30,230 nucleotides of DNA. Source: Clostridiales bacterium UBA7573 (GTDB lineage Bacteria > Bacillota > Clostridia > Oscillospirales > CAG-272). Both the position numbers and the translations under genes were made by a program. Of this stretch, positions 7,749 through 16,870 are shown piece after piece (the stretch's first letter is position 1; each line of letters starts with the position of its first letter). Below the pieces are notes generated by a model, which had not been told where the DNA came from, did not search any database, and saw only the letters and a program-made list of their open reading frames with translations. Where the stretch lies: assembly GCA_002477905.1 (NCBI GenBank), contig DLLB01000085.1:1159-31388 (forward strand), given 5' to 3'.

Positions 7749-10700
7749 ATGAAGAACCATTCTATTCTGAAAAAGATGCTTGCGGTACTTCTGGTCATCG
7801 GCACCTTGCTGTCGCTTCCGGTCGTATCGTATGCGCAGGTTTTGGTCGGCTCGTCGGAAAGCGACGTCAGAAGCGAGCTGTCCAAGCGTTTTGACGACGT
7901 GTCGGGGCAGTATGCATTTGCAGACCGAACCGCCGGATTTAATGACAGCGTGAAGAAAAATCCGAAAGATCCGAACACCGCATACTGGATTTTCGTCCAT
8001 CTGGACGGCAAATCCGTTTCCGAACGGTATAAAGCCAGCGGCAGTATGCTGTCTTTGGGCGATTATGCCCTGTGCAAAGAGGGCATAGACACGGCAGACG
8101 CGTTAAAAGAAACCCATATGGCGTTTTTACAGCGTTTGGACGAAGCGGGTATTTCTTATACATATAAGTATTCGTATACCTTGTTCACCAATGCCGTCGG
8201 TATTAAAGTGCTGCCTGCGGACGCAAAGAAAATCGAAGCGATGTCCGGTGTGACAAAAGTTTCTTACAGCGAACATTACGCGGAACCGTTGGCAGTGACG
8301 GAAAATAACGCGAACGTTTGGGGAACCGGTATCTATAAAACGGACGGAATCGAATATGACGGTTCCAAACTGGTCGTTGCGGTACTGGATACGGGACTTG
8401 ACCGCAGTCATGCCGCTTTTCTGACCATGCCGAAGGCGTTCGGGATTACCAAAGATCAGGTCGCTTCCCGCATTTTTGACGGAAATACCGGCAAGGGACT
8501 TTTGCGCAGTGATAGCACGACGACTATCGACGATGTGTATTATAATGCAAAGATTCCGTTTGCTTATGACTATGCAGACAAGGATCCGGTGGTTTACCCG
8601 TCTTACTCCGTACACGGTACGCATGTTGCCGGCATTATTGCGGGCAATCTCGGCGCCGCATCGGGCGAGTTTATCAAAGATTCCGACGGGAATCCGATTT
8701 TGGGCAAGAACGGGGAACCGCTGACTTTCCGCAGCGTTGCGCCGGAAGCACAGCTTGTCATCTGCAAAGTGTTCACCGACCGGGAGGACAGTAAGTCGCT
8801 GGGCGGTGCGGAAACCATTGACATTCTGGCGGCGCTGGAGGATTGCGTAAAACTCGGCGTAGACGTCATCAACATGAGTCTTGGCTCGTCCGCAGGCTTC
8901 TCTGAGGGCGACGATGAACTGACGCGCGAGGTCTATCAGAGCATTCGGGACAACGGCATCAGTCTGGTTGTGGCGGCAAGCAATGATTATTCCTCCGCTT
9001 ACGGCAGCCGTACCGGTACCAACCTGACCAGTACGCCGGACTCCGCCACTGTCGGTTCTCCGTCTACTTATGAAATGGCGCTGTCCGTTGCCAGCATCAG
9101 CGGTCAGAAATCGCAGTATATGATGACTGCCGATAAGGAAGCGGTTGTATTCTTCAACGAAGTTTCCGACGGGAACGGCAACAAAAAAGAATTCGTCAAA
9201 GAACTGCTGAAAAAGCTGGGAAAAGGCGAAAAAGAAACTGTGACGTTGCCGTTTGTGGCAGTTCAGCTTTACGGGCAGATCACCGGATATACCGGACTGG
9301 ACGTCAAAGACAAGATCGTTTTGGTGGAACGCGGCGGCGGTAACATGACCTTTGAGGAAAAGGTGCGGATCGCCAAGATGAAGGGCGCGCTTGCGGTCAT
9401 CATCTATAACAATGTCAGCGGTAACATCAATATGACCATCGGCGGCGTCAGCGATATTCCGGTTTGCTCCATCACCATGGACGCGTCCAGATCGCTTTTG
9501 TCGCGGATCAACGGTCAGCGTGAGGGGGAGATCACGATCTCCGCAGATCTTTTGGGCGGACCGTTTATGTCCGACTTCAGCTCTTGGGGACCGACACCTT
9601 CTCTGCGCCTGAAACCGGAGATCACCGCGCACGGCGGCGACATTACTTCCTCTGTTCCCGGCGGCTGGGACACCTTGTCCGGAACCAGTATGGCGGCGCC
9701 GAATATGGCGGGCGCGTATACCTTGGTGCTCCAGTATTTGCGTGATCCGTCGAAATTCGCTACGATCTTAAGCAGAAACGATCAGATTGCGCTTGCAAAC
9801 CGCCTGATTATGAGTACTCCTGTCATTGCGTATGACGAATACGGCACGCCGTATTCTCCGCGTAAGCAGGGGGCGGGACTTGCTACTATCAAAAACGCGA
9901 TCACCACGCGGGCGTATCTCTATGTAGACGGTACGGACAAGACCAAGATCGAACTTGGCGATGACAAAGACAAGACCGGCGTGTATGATCTGACTTTCCA
10001 TCTGAAAAATCTCGGCGATACCGCCCGGATGTATGACCTGTCTGTGCTGTTGATGACGGAATCGGTGATTGAGGACAACGCCGGCGTCAAGACCGTTGCG
10101 GAACATGCATACATGCTCAACGATATGGCGGAGATCACCTATTTCGTCAACGGTACCGAACTGACAGACGGAAAAGTACGCCTTGGTGCAAACGCCGATG
10201 TAAAGATCACGGCAAAGGTACGGTTGCTGGATGAGGCAAGAAAGTATCTGGACGATAACTTCCAAAACGGTATGTATGTGGAAGGGTTCGTTTGCTTGAA
10301 AGACAACGATACCACCGAGACGGCAGTGGATCTGTCCGTTCCGTTCCTTGGTTTCTACGGCGACTGGCATGCGGCTCCGATGTTTGACCTTTCCGCTTTT
10401 GAGGAAGCGGATGCCAAGCAGGACGACTCGATTCCGGATGATGAGAAGCCGCAGGCGCAGGTATATGCGACTGTTCCGCTTGGCTCCTATTACACCGGCA
10501 AATATATCATTCCGCTCGGAACTTATCTGTATAACATTCCGACCTGGATGAATAAGACGATGTATGCCTCCGAGGATAAAGTCTCTGTCTCCATGTATGA
10601 CGCGACCAATCACCGCACCGCCTATGAATTGTATTCCATTTATACCGGACTTCTGCGCGGGGCGAAGTATATGACGATCAAGATCACCGATACCACGACC

Positions 10701-13700
10701 GGAGAAGTGATCTACGAGGAAACGCAGACCAATATCCGCAAAGCCTTTTCCGGTGGCTCCACCACTGCCTCCGCGGCAAATGTGTTGTTAGAGCTCTCCC
10801 CGCAAAAGCTCGGACTAGCCAACAACCGTAAATACCAGATCGAAATGTTCGGGCAGATGGATCAGGTGCTGGATCACGGGTATCCTGCCGCACGCGCAGA
10901 GGATTCGTTCTCCTGCACGTTCTATGTGGATAACGAAGCGCCGGAACTTATCGACTATCGGGTGCGCTTTGATCCTTATAAAGAGGGCAAAGAGACGAAG
11001 TATAAGGTTTATCTGGACATGGATGTTTATGATAATCATTATGCACAGTCCGTTGCGCTCTGCTATCTGAACAATGACGAAATGGAGCTGGAGCTTCTGA
11101 CCGGCGAATGGATTCCGATTGAATCCACCCGCGGCGGGATTACGACAGTTTCCATCGACATCACCGATTATTATGATTCGGACATTGAGATGTATATCCA
11201 GGTGGACGACTATGCGCTCAATACCCGCGCGTATCGTCTCTCTGACTGGAAAACGCTTGCGGAAGCGGTCGTTTATCCGGAGAAAGTACAGATTACAAAC
11301 GGCGACAGCGTAGAGCTTGACATCGGGGAGGTACAGAGCCTTTCCGTGAAAGTTACGCCGGATAATACGGCTTCCACCAACCTTTATTGGACTTCCTCCA
11401 ATGAAAAGGTTGTCAAGGTCAAAAACGGAGAACTCTATGCGGTGGGCGAAGGCACTGCTACCGTTACGGTCTATGCCGCGCCGAACGCTTCCACCAAAAA
11501 CAAAGCCACGATCCGCGTCCATGTGACGGATCAGGTGAGTACAAAACAGATCAAGCTGAAATCCTTGAAGCTCGGACTTTTGCGTAATGGCGACGGTGCC
11601 ATGGTGGATCCGACAGAGTTGATGGATGTGCATCCGAACACTACCTATGTGCTGAATGTCAGCGCGGATCCGTGGTACTTCCCGGGAGAACTGGACATCC
11701 GTTTTGAAAGCAGTGCGCCGGATGTGGCAAGCGTAGACGCAAAGACCGGCGTGGTGCAGACTTTGCGTGAGGGGACTGCCTATATCACGGCGACGCAGTA
11801 TGTCGGCGGCAAAGCCTCCGCGTTTGCCGTTACGGCGAAGCTGAACGTCGGACCGGAATTTGAAGTTTCCAACGGCTATCTGCGCGGATACCACGGACTT
11901 GGCGGAAAGGTTACGATCCCCAAGAGCCTGAACGTATATTATATTTACGAAGAAGCATTCAAAAACAACAACAACATCACGGAACTGGAGATTTCCGAGC
12001 CGTGTATGGAAATTCAGCAAAGCGCGTTTGACGGCATGACCGCGCTGAAGCGCGTCATTCTGCCGCAGAGCGTGACGTTCGTTGCAAGCGACGCGTTCCG
12101 GAACTGTACGGCGCTGGAGCGTGTGGATCTGCATTCCCGCGCGATCACCTTCAACAACCGGTGCTTTGCAGGCTGTACTTCTTTGAAATATGTGCAGAAT
12201 ATCGTTGTGACGGATCCTGCCGTAGACGTGAAAAAAACCAATCTGCTGGATCTTACGGAGTCACAGTTTACACGGGTTTCTCCGAAGATCGGTACGCTTG
12301 GGAGCCAAGCGTTCAGAGGTTGTACCGCACTGGAGACGGCGGACATTACCGAACTGCGCGTCAGCGGTGAGAGCGTATTTGAGGGATGCACCGCGCTTCG
12401 CAAGGTGATTTTGTCCTCTCATACGGTGTTCGGCGATCAGATGTTCACCGGATGCGGCAATCTGACGACCTTGGAATTTACCGATTGTGACACGATGTAT
12501 ACCGGCGGCGCAAAAATTCCGTTTGACGGATGCAATGTGAAAGAACTGCGCTTCCAGAACGGTGCGGATGGCGTGTATTACCGCCATACTGACGGATGCT
12601 ATTATACGGACGAAACCCTGCAAACGTTGGTGTTCGCACCGCAGGATCTGAAATCCTATACGGCGCCGGCTTCCCTGCGCACGATTTGCGCGGGCGCCTT
12701 TGCCGGAAACGCAAATCTGCGTTCCGTAAATCTCGGCAATGTCACGACCATCGGCGACTATGCGTTTGCCAATGCCACAGGACTGAACTATAAGGATTAT
12801 GCCCTCGTGATTCCGGCAAGCGTCACTTCTATGGGGAAGGGCGTGTTCTACGGCTGCTATCGGCTGAAAAATGTCCGGGTAGACGCGCAGATCACCGAAT
12901 TGCCTGCGGATACCTTTGCTTATGCCGCGCTGAATACCATTACGCTCAGCCAGACCATTCAAAGACTTGGCGATCGCGCGTTCTTCTATACGGATTTCGG
13001 AGACGACGGCAAAGCGTTGGATCTGCGCGCAACCAATGTCACGGCGCTTGGTGATTATGTCTTTGCTTATACCTACTGTCTGAAAGAAATTCATCTGCCC
13101 GCGCTGACGGAAGTCGGTTACGGCACATTCTTCTATGCGCCGGATACTTCCTTTGCGGGGGCGCCGGAGAAATATCCGCTTGCCAAAGTCACATTTGCAC
13201 CGGGTACCACTGCCATCGGTACTGCCACGTTCTTCAGCTATGGCGGATTCCCGTCCTTGACGGTCATTTCTTTGCCGGACAGCGTGAAAAACAGCGTTAC
13301 AAAGATCGCGGATGCGACCTTTGCGGGATGCTCTGCCGTGACTACGCTGAATCTCGGCAAACTGACGTATGTCGGGGATCGTGCATTCTCCGGCTGTACC
13401 GCCCTGACGGGACTGGATACTTCCGCGCTGACGTATGTCGGGGACCGCGCATTTGCGGATTGCAAGAATCTGACCTTCTCCGATCTCTCACATGTCACCT
13501 CCATCGGGAGCAATGCGTTTGCCCGCACCACGGTGACAGCGGCAGATCTGCGCGCTTGTGAAACGATTGGAAGCCGCGCATTCTATGACAGTACCCTGGC
13601 TACTTTGACCGGACTGGACAAACTCACGACAATCGGGGATTATGCGTTTGCCAATACCGATTTGTCCGGCACGTTTACCTTCCCGGCAACCCTTGCGGCA

Positions 13701-14990
13701 AAACGCGGTGCCGTCGGTAAGGGAATCTTTATCGGTACGCAGGTTTCCCGCGTGGAGATGGCGGCTGAAAACGCGCGGTATTTCGCGGTGAACGGCGTAT
13801 TGTTCCTGCACTTGGAAAACGGTGCCGTCGAACTGGTGCTTTGCCCGCCGGCTTATGATGCAACCTCCTATCTTGTACCGGAGGGAACCGTGCGGATCGG
13901 AGACGACGCGTTCCGCGATGTGAAGAAGCTGGAGACGGTGACGTTTGCCGCTTCGGTTGCGGCAATCGGCGACAAGGCATTCTATGCCTGCGGCGCAAAA
14001 ACGTACGTCTTTCTGGGACTGACGGCGCCGATTTTGGAGACTTACATTGCGAATACCTTTGAAAACGATACGCAACGGTATATTTTCTCCACGGCTTCCG
14101 CTGTGGACCGCAAGGGCGATCTTGCCAAAGCGGAGGAAAAATATTATGCAAACTTCCTGACCTATGCGGCATTGGTGCTTTATCCGGAAATGTCCGGTAT
14201 GGATTCGCTCGGACTTACCCTGTCCTATCCGGCGAACGCCGCGGGCTTTGACGGAAGAATCTGGACGCTGTTCTTTGCGAACGCGCAAAAGACCGACATC
14301 ATTCCGGAGGAAGAAACCAAACAGGCAATCGAAGCCATTGCAAACTTACCCACACCGGAAGAAATTGCGGCGGTCGCCTCCATGCAGGATAAAGATGCCG
14401 CGAAAGCACAGCTGGAAACCTACAAAGCGGCAGTGAAAAATGCCCGTTTGGCGTATAATAAAGTGGCAAACGTCGATCAGAAGGCATTTATTACCGATGC
14501 GGCAGATCTGTTTACTGCGGAAGCCGCGATCCGTTCCGCGCGCACGGCGCTGGGTGAAACGGTGCGGATTGACAGTCTGCGCGTCAAGACCTCTCCTACG
14601 AAGCTGACCTATCAAGCCGGAGAACTGTTTGACGCGACCGGTATGGTGCTGACGGTGATCTACGACGACGCATCCGAGGAGGATGTATCGACCGGATTTG
14701 TTTTGCCGACCGAGCCGCTGTATGCCGGTCAGCAAACGGTGAAATTCAGCTATTGCGGAATCGAAAAAGAAATCTCCGTGACAGTGAATCGCACCGTTGG
14801 ACCGGATCAGCCGGATCAACCCGACCAACCGGATCAGCCGGATCCGCCGACGCCTCCCGTGACGCCGGAAGATCCCGAACAGCCGCAAAGCGGTTTGCCG
14901 GTCGGCGCAGTGATTGCCATTGTGGTGGGCGCAGTTGCCGTATGCGGTGCGATTGTTTTCGTCGTGATCCGCAAAAAACGGAAATCTTAA
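7749..14990 (+). CDS. Giant cell-surface subtilisin-like serine protease (S8) with PA, Ig-like and BspA-type LRR regions
   Basis: A 2413-residue exported protein. An N-terminal signal peptide ends near 'VVSYA-Q', and an I9-like propeptide region follows to about residue 195. The S8 triad is Asp214 ('AVLDTGLD'), His289 ('HGTHVAG') and Ser647 ('GTSMAAP'), with Asn412 as likely oxyanion residue. A PA-domain insert lies before the Ser block. An Fn3-like region follows, as in C5a-peptidase/lactocepin relatives. Then come one clear group-2 Ig-like domain (about 1180-1260), a second, weaker one (about 1275-1368), BspA-type LRR_5 repeats (about 1370-2100), a helical stretch (about 2180-2270), a group-3 Ig-like domain (about 2275-2345), a Pro-Asp-Gln linker, a membrane helix (about 2383-2406) and a basic tail. 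There is no LPXTG motif, so it is anchored by the helix. ATG 7749 follows CGGAG at 7738-7742. Role inferred: extracellular protein degradation or adhesion. Confidence 0.92.
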   Translation: MKNHSILKKMLAVLLVIGTLLSLPVVSYAQVLVGSSESDVRSELSKRFDDVSGQYAFADRTAGFNDSVKKNPKDPNTAYWIFVHLDGKSVSERYKASGSMLSLGDYALCKEGIDTADALKETHMAFLQRLDEAGISYTYKYSYTLFTNAVGIKVLPADAKKIEAMSGVTKVSYSEHYAEPLAVTENNANVWGTGIYKTDGIEYDGSKLVVAVLDTGLDRSHAAFLTMPKAFGITKDQVASRIFDGNTGKGLLRSDSTTTIDDVYYNAKIPFAYDYADKDPVVYPSYSVHGTHVAGIIAGNLGAASGEFIKDSDGNPILGKNGEPLTFRSVAPEAQLVICKVFTDREDSKSLGGAETIDILAALEDCVKLGVDVINMSLGSSAGFSEGDDELTREVYQSIRDNGISLVVAASNDYSSAYGSRTGTNLTSTPDSATVGSPSTYEMALSVASISGQKSQYMMTADKEAVVFFNEVSDGNGNKKEFVKELLKKLGKGEKETVTLPFVAVQLYGQITGYTGLDVKDKIVLVERGGGNMTFEEKVRIAKMKGALAVIIYNNVSGNINMTIGGVSDIPVCSITMDASRSLLSRINGQREGEITISADLLGGPFMSDFSSWGPTPSLRLKPEITAHGGDITSSVPGGWDTLSGTSMAAPNMAGAYTLVLQYLRDPSKFATILSRNDQIALANRLIMSTPVIAYDEYGTPYSPRKQGAGLATIKNAITTRAYLYVDGTDKTKIELGDDKDKTGVYDLTFHLKNLGDTARMYDLSVLLMTESVIEDNAGVKTVAEHAYMLNDMAEITYFVNGTELTDGKVRLGANADVKITAKVRLLDEARKYLDDNFQNGMYVEGFVCLKDNDTTETAVDLSVPFLGFYGDWHAAPMFDLSAFEEADAKQDDSIPDDEKPQAQVYATVPLGSYYTGKYIIPLGTYLYNIPTWMNKTMYASEDKVSVSMYDATNHRTAYELYSIYTGLLRGAKYMTIKITDTTTGEVIYEETQTNIRKAFSGGSTTASAANVLLELSPQKLGLANNRKYQIEMFGQMDQVLDHGYPAARAEDSFSCTFYVDNEAPELIDYRVRFDPYKEGKETKYKVYLDMDVYDNHYAQSVALCYLNNDEMELELLTGEWIPIESTRGGITTVSIDITDYYDSDIEMYIQVDDYALNTRAYRLSDWKTLAEAVVYPEKVQITNGDSVELDIGEVQSLSVKVTPDNTASTNLYWTSSNEKVVKVKNGELYAVGEGTATVTVYAAPNASTKNKATIRVHVTDQVSTKQIKLKSLKLGLLRNGDGAMVDPTELMDVHPNTTYVLNVSADPWYFPGELDIRFESSAPDVASVDAKTGVVQTLREGTAYITATQYVGGKASAFAVTAKLNVGPEFEVSNGYLRGYHGLGGKVTIPKSLNVYYIYEEAFKNNNNITELEISEPCMEIQQSAFDGMTALKRVILPQSVTFVASDAFRNCTALERVDLHSRAITFNNRCFAGCTSLKYVQNIVVTDPAVDVKKTNLLDLTESQFTRVSPKIGTLGSQAFRGCTALETADITELRVSGESVFEGCTALRKVILSSHTVFGDQMFTGCGNLTTLEFTDCDTMYTGGAKIPFDGCNVKELRFQNGADGVYYRHTDGCYYTDETLQTLVFAPQDLKSYTAPASLRTICAGAFAGNANLRSVNLGNVTTIGDYAFANATGLNYKDYALVIPASVTSMGKGVFYGCYRLKNVRVDAQITELPADTFAYAALNTITLSQTIQRLGDRAFFYTDFGDDGKALDLRATNVTALGDYVFAYTYCLKEIHLPALTEVGYGTFFYAPDTSFAGAPEKYPLAKVTFAPGTTAIGTATFFSYGGFPSLTVISLPDSVKNSVTKIADATFAGCSAVTTLNLGKLTYVGDRAFSGCTALTGLDTSALTYVGDRAFADCKNLTFSDLSHVTSIGSNAFARTTVTAADLRACETIGSRAFYDSTLATLTGLDKLTTIGDYAFANTDLSGTFTFPATLAAKRGAVGKGIFIGTQVSRVEMAAENARYFAVNGVLFLHLENGAVELVLCPPAYDATSYLVPEGTVRIGDDAFRDVKKLETVTFAASVAAIGDKAFYACGAKTYVFLGLTAPILETYIANTFENDTQRYIFSTASAVDRKGDLAKAEEKYYANFLTYAALVLYPEMSGMDSLGLTLSYPANAAGFDGRIWTLFFANAQKTDIIPEEETKQAIEAIANLPTPEEIAAVASMQDKDAAKAQLETYKAAVKNARLAYNKVANVDQKAFITDAADLFTAEAAIRSARTALGETVRIDSLRVKTSPTKLTYQAGELFDATGMVLTVIYDDASEEDVSTGFVLPTEPLYAGQQTVKFSYCGIEKEISVTVNRTVGPDQPDQPDQPDQPDPPTPPVTPEDPEQPQSGLPVGAVIAIVVGAVAVCGAIVFVVIRKKRKS
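11855..14060 (+). repeat. BspA-type leucine-rich repeat (LRR_5) region inside the protease gene
   Basis: About 700 residues are built of units of roughly 20-25 residues in the pattern 'I-G-x-x-A-F-x-x-C-x-x-L-x-x-v-x-L'. Examples are 'SAFDGMTALKRVILP', 'AFRGCTALETADI', 'YVGDRAFSGCTALTGL' and 'YVGDRAFADCKNL'. Two neighbouring units (from about 13363 and 13427) share near-identical DNA around CTGACGTATGTCGGGGA, which suggests recent unit duplication. In other bacteria such regions are found on surface proteins that bind host or polymeric ligands; the ligand here is unknown. Confidence 0.85.
14802..14846 (+). repeat. Tandem 9-bp repeat coding a Pro-Asp-Gln linker
   Basis: Five successive 9-nt units related to CCGGATCAG encode P-D-Q repeats just before the C-terminal membrane anchor of the protease. 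Such short repeats can change copy number by slippage while keeping frame, which would alter the reach of the surface protein. Confidence 0.8.
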
Positions 14991-15003
14991 GTTTTTCCTT
15001 ATC

Positions 15004-15042
15004 AAAAACACGGAGCATTTGGAAATGTTCCGTGTTTTTTTT
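15004..15042 (+). terminator. Intrinsic terminator after the protease gene
   Basis: AAAAACACGGA (15004-15014) pairs with TCCGTGTTTTT (15029-15039). The stem continues through a G-T wobble and CATT/AATG, and T residues run to 15042. It lies 13 bp after the stop codon. The following 138 bp (15043-15180) hold nothing I can identify except A/T tracts at about 15150-15175, immediately upstream of the next promoter. Confidence 0.88.
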
Positions 15043-15180
15043 GTTGGCGATCCTGCAAAAGGCAGAAAGAACGGGCTTTTTTCGGACGGTTTGCATGCTT
15101 TGCGAGATTACGCGGAGGAACATCGAAGCGCTTTTTGCATGGCTTTTTCAAAAAAAATAAAAAAAATTTGAAAAAAGGGG

Positions 15181-15208
15181 TTGACAAATGAAAAAAACGT
15201 GGTATAAT
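15181..15208 (+). promoter_or_regulatory. Sigma-A promoter of the amino-acid ABC transporter operon
   Basis: A perfect -35 TTGACA (15181-15186) and -10 TATAAT (15203-15208) are separated by 16 bp. A dense A/T tract at about 15150-15175 could act as an UP element. The leader to the start codon is about 45 nt, with a small CTTTA/TAAAG hairpin (15220-15235) and an AAAGGA-type ribosome binding site. Confidence 0.9.
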
Positions 15209-15258
15209 AGGCACATAAACTTTAACACGCTAAAGCGATAAAGAAAGGAATTAAAATC

Positions 15259-16137
15259 ATGAAACGAATCATTAGTTTGGGATTAACGGTACTGATGCTT
15301 GCGGCTATCGCGCTGGGATGTGTTTCCTGCGGAAGCGATGTCGAACTCAATTTCGGCAAAGAATGTGTTGCCGTTGCAACGCAGCTTGACGCGCTCAACG
15401 GTCTGAAAAAGGGAGACGCCGATCTGGCGGTGATCGACTCCGTGATGGCGGGCTACTACATGAAAAGCGGCAACTTCAACGATTATCAGACGTTGAAATT
15501 CGTGCTTGCAACCGAGGAATACGGCATTGCGGCAAAGAAGGGCAACGAAGCGCTGATGAGCAAAATCAACGAAGCGATGATCGCGCTTGCGGACAGCGAA
15601 TACAAGACCATCGCGGAAAAGTACGGACTGACTTCCGAAACGCTTGTCACCAAAGATACGGCAAACCCCTACGCAAACGCAACCGACGGTTCTTTCGATG
15701 CCGTGAAAACCTCCAAGAAGCTGGTAATCGGCTATACCCTGTTCGCGCCGATCGCTTACAACGACGAGAACAATGCGTTGGTTGGCTTTGATGTGGATCT
15801 GGCACGGGCGGTAGTCCGGTATATCAATACGACTTACAACACCGAAATTGAAGTGGAATTCACCGTGATCGACTGGAATAACAAAGAAACCTTGTTGCAG
15901 AACGGTACCATTGATCTTGCATGGAACGGTATGACCATCACTCCGGAACGCAGCAGCGCGATGACCATCTCGGTTCCGTATCTGCGCAACCAGCAGGCGG
16001 TTGTGTGCAAGAAAACCGACGCTTCCAAATATGAGAGTGCAGACCTGCGCGAGTTTGAACGCAAAGTTGTGGACGCGATCGTGATCGTGGAAAGCGGCTC
16101 TGCCGGAGAAGAACTGGTGAAAAAGACCGAAAATTAA
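15259..16137 (+). CDS. Amino-acid ABC transporter binding lipoprotein (SBP family 3) with circularly permuted halves
   Basis: This is the binding component of the importer encoded next. The signal peptide has two possible lipobox cysteines ('ALGC', 'VSC'). In family 3 the order is: start strand, 'GFDVDLA' block, 'DLAWNGMTITPER' block, 'VESGSAGEELVKK' hinge region, then 'ATQLDALNGLKKGDADLAV', 'IDSVMAGYY', 'EYGIAAKKGNEAL' and a terminal 'IAEKYGL'. Here the second set occupies residues about 28-130. A linker follows (131-152), and the first set comes last (153-292), ending right after 'GEELVKKTEN'. Together the halves cover one whole domain with nothing obviously missing. The 22-residue linker resembles the polar stretch normally found after a lipobox. 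The frame is open throughout and promoter, lipobox and downstream genes are intact, so the protein is probably made. Length (292) is normal for the family. Ligand unknown, probably a polar amino acid. Confidence 0.88.
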   Translation: MKRIISLGLTVLMLAAIALGCVSCGSDVELNFGKECVAVATQLDALNGLKKGDADLAVIDSVMAGYYMKSGNFNDYQTLKFVLATEEYGIAAKKGNEALMSKINEAMIALADSEYKTIAEKYGLTSETLVTKDTANPYANATDGSFDAVKTSKKLVIGYTLFAPIAYNDENNALVGFDVDLARAVVRYINTTYNTEIEVEFTVIDWNNKETLLQNGTIDLAWNGMTITPERSSAMTISVPYLRNQQAVVCKKTDASKYESADLREFERKVVDAIVIVESGSAGEELVKKTEN

Positions 16138-16179
16138 ACGGTCAGAAATTCAAAATCACTTTACAGATCGGATATTATC

Positions 16180-16860
16180 ATGGAATTTTTACCCTTATTC
16201 CGGAATCTGCTGGAGGGCTTCGGCGTTACGCTGAAGCTCTTTGGGCTTACATTGGTGATCGCCATTCCGCTTGGATTGGTGGTCGCTTTGCTGTCCATGT
16301 CACGCTTCAAGCCTCTGTCCTACCTGATGAAAGCCATCATTTGGGTGGTGCGCGGCACGCCGCTGTTGTTGCAGTGTGTGTTGATTACGTTCTTACCGTC
16401 GATCTTCGGTATGCAGAGCAAAGCAATCGCCGCTTTTTTCGGGTGCAGTGTATCGGATGTGCTGTTTATTTTGGTGCTGATTGCGTTCGGACTCAATTAC
16501 GCCTGCTATTTTGCGGTGATTTTTGAGGGCGGCATCCGCAATATTCCGCGCGGACAGTATGAAGCGGGACAAGTGCTTGGACTTACGCGCACGCAGATCT
16601 TCTTTCATGTGATCCTGATGCAGTTGTTCCGCCGCATTCTTGCGCCGATGAGCAATGAGATCATTACGTTGGTCAAAGATACTGCGCTTGCGAAGGCATT
16701 GGGCGTGGTGGAGATTTTGTGCGTGGCAAACAACGCGGTCAACAAATATGTGGTGCTGACGCCGCTTGCCTATGCCGCGGCATTTTATCTTGCGTTCTCG
16801 GCGGTGTTGACATGGCTGTTCCACCGGCTGGACAAGAAACTCAGCTACTATTCGGTATAA
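16180..16860 (+). CDS. Amino-acid ABC transporter permease (HisM/GlnP family)
   Basis: A 226-residue polytopic membrane protein. The N-terminal segment 'LLEGFGVTLKLFGLTLVIAI' opens the His/Glu/Gln/Arg permease domain, followed by 'VWVVRGTPLLLQ'-like residues (here 'IWVVRGTPLLLQ'), a family hallmark. The EAA coupling loop reads 'RGQYEAGQVLGLTRTQIFF'. About five membrane helices are visible. It lies 42 bp after the binding-protein gene with no terminator, and its stop codon overlaps the ribosome binding site of the ATPase gene. The ribosome binding site of this gene itself is weak. Only one permease gene is present, so the channel is presumably a homodimer. The substrate cannot be read from the sequence. 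Confidence 0.92.
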   Translation: MEFLPLFRNLLEGFGVTLKLFGLTLVIAIPLGLVVALLSMSRFKPLSYLMKAIIWVVRGTPLLLQCVLITFLPSIFGMQSKAIAAFFGCSVSDVLFILVLIAFGLNYACYFAVIFEGGIRNIPRGQYEAGQVLGLTRTQIFFHVILMQLFRRILAPMSNEIITLVKDTALAKALGVVEILCVANNAVNKYVVLTPLAYAAAFYLAFSAVLTWLFHRLDKKLSYYSV

Positions 16861-16870
16861 GGAGGACGCG

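Noticed and set aside
8127..9632. 501-codon open frame on the minus strand, with similar long antisense frames at 1172-2179, 10815-12134 and 22310-23542
   Set aside because: They lie fully opposite genes with clear family motifs, have no ribosome binding sites, and their translations are low-complexity Arg/His/Ile-rich shadows.
11855..14060. CRISPR-like or tandem DNA repeat array
   Set aside because: The repetition is at protein level (LRR units) with diverged DNA and uneven spacing.
14870..14990. Sortase LPXTG anchor at the protease C-terminus
   Set aside because: No LPXTG-like motif precedes the helix; only a membrane helix and basic tail are visible.
15043..15180. Gene or RNA in the gap before the amino-acid transporter promoter
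   Set aside because: No frame with a ribosome binding site and no stable structure apart from A/T tracts.
15259..16137. Reading the odd binding protein as two partial genes or a frameshifted pseudogene
   Set aside because: One uninterrupted frame with a single signal peptide covers both halves exactly once, with a linker between them, so a permuted gene fits better.
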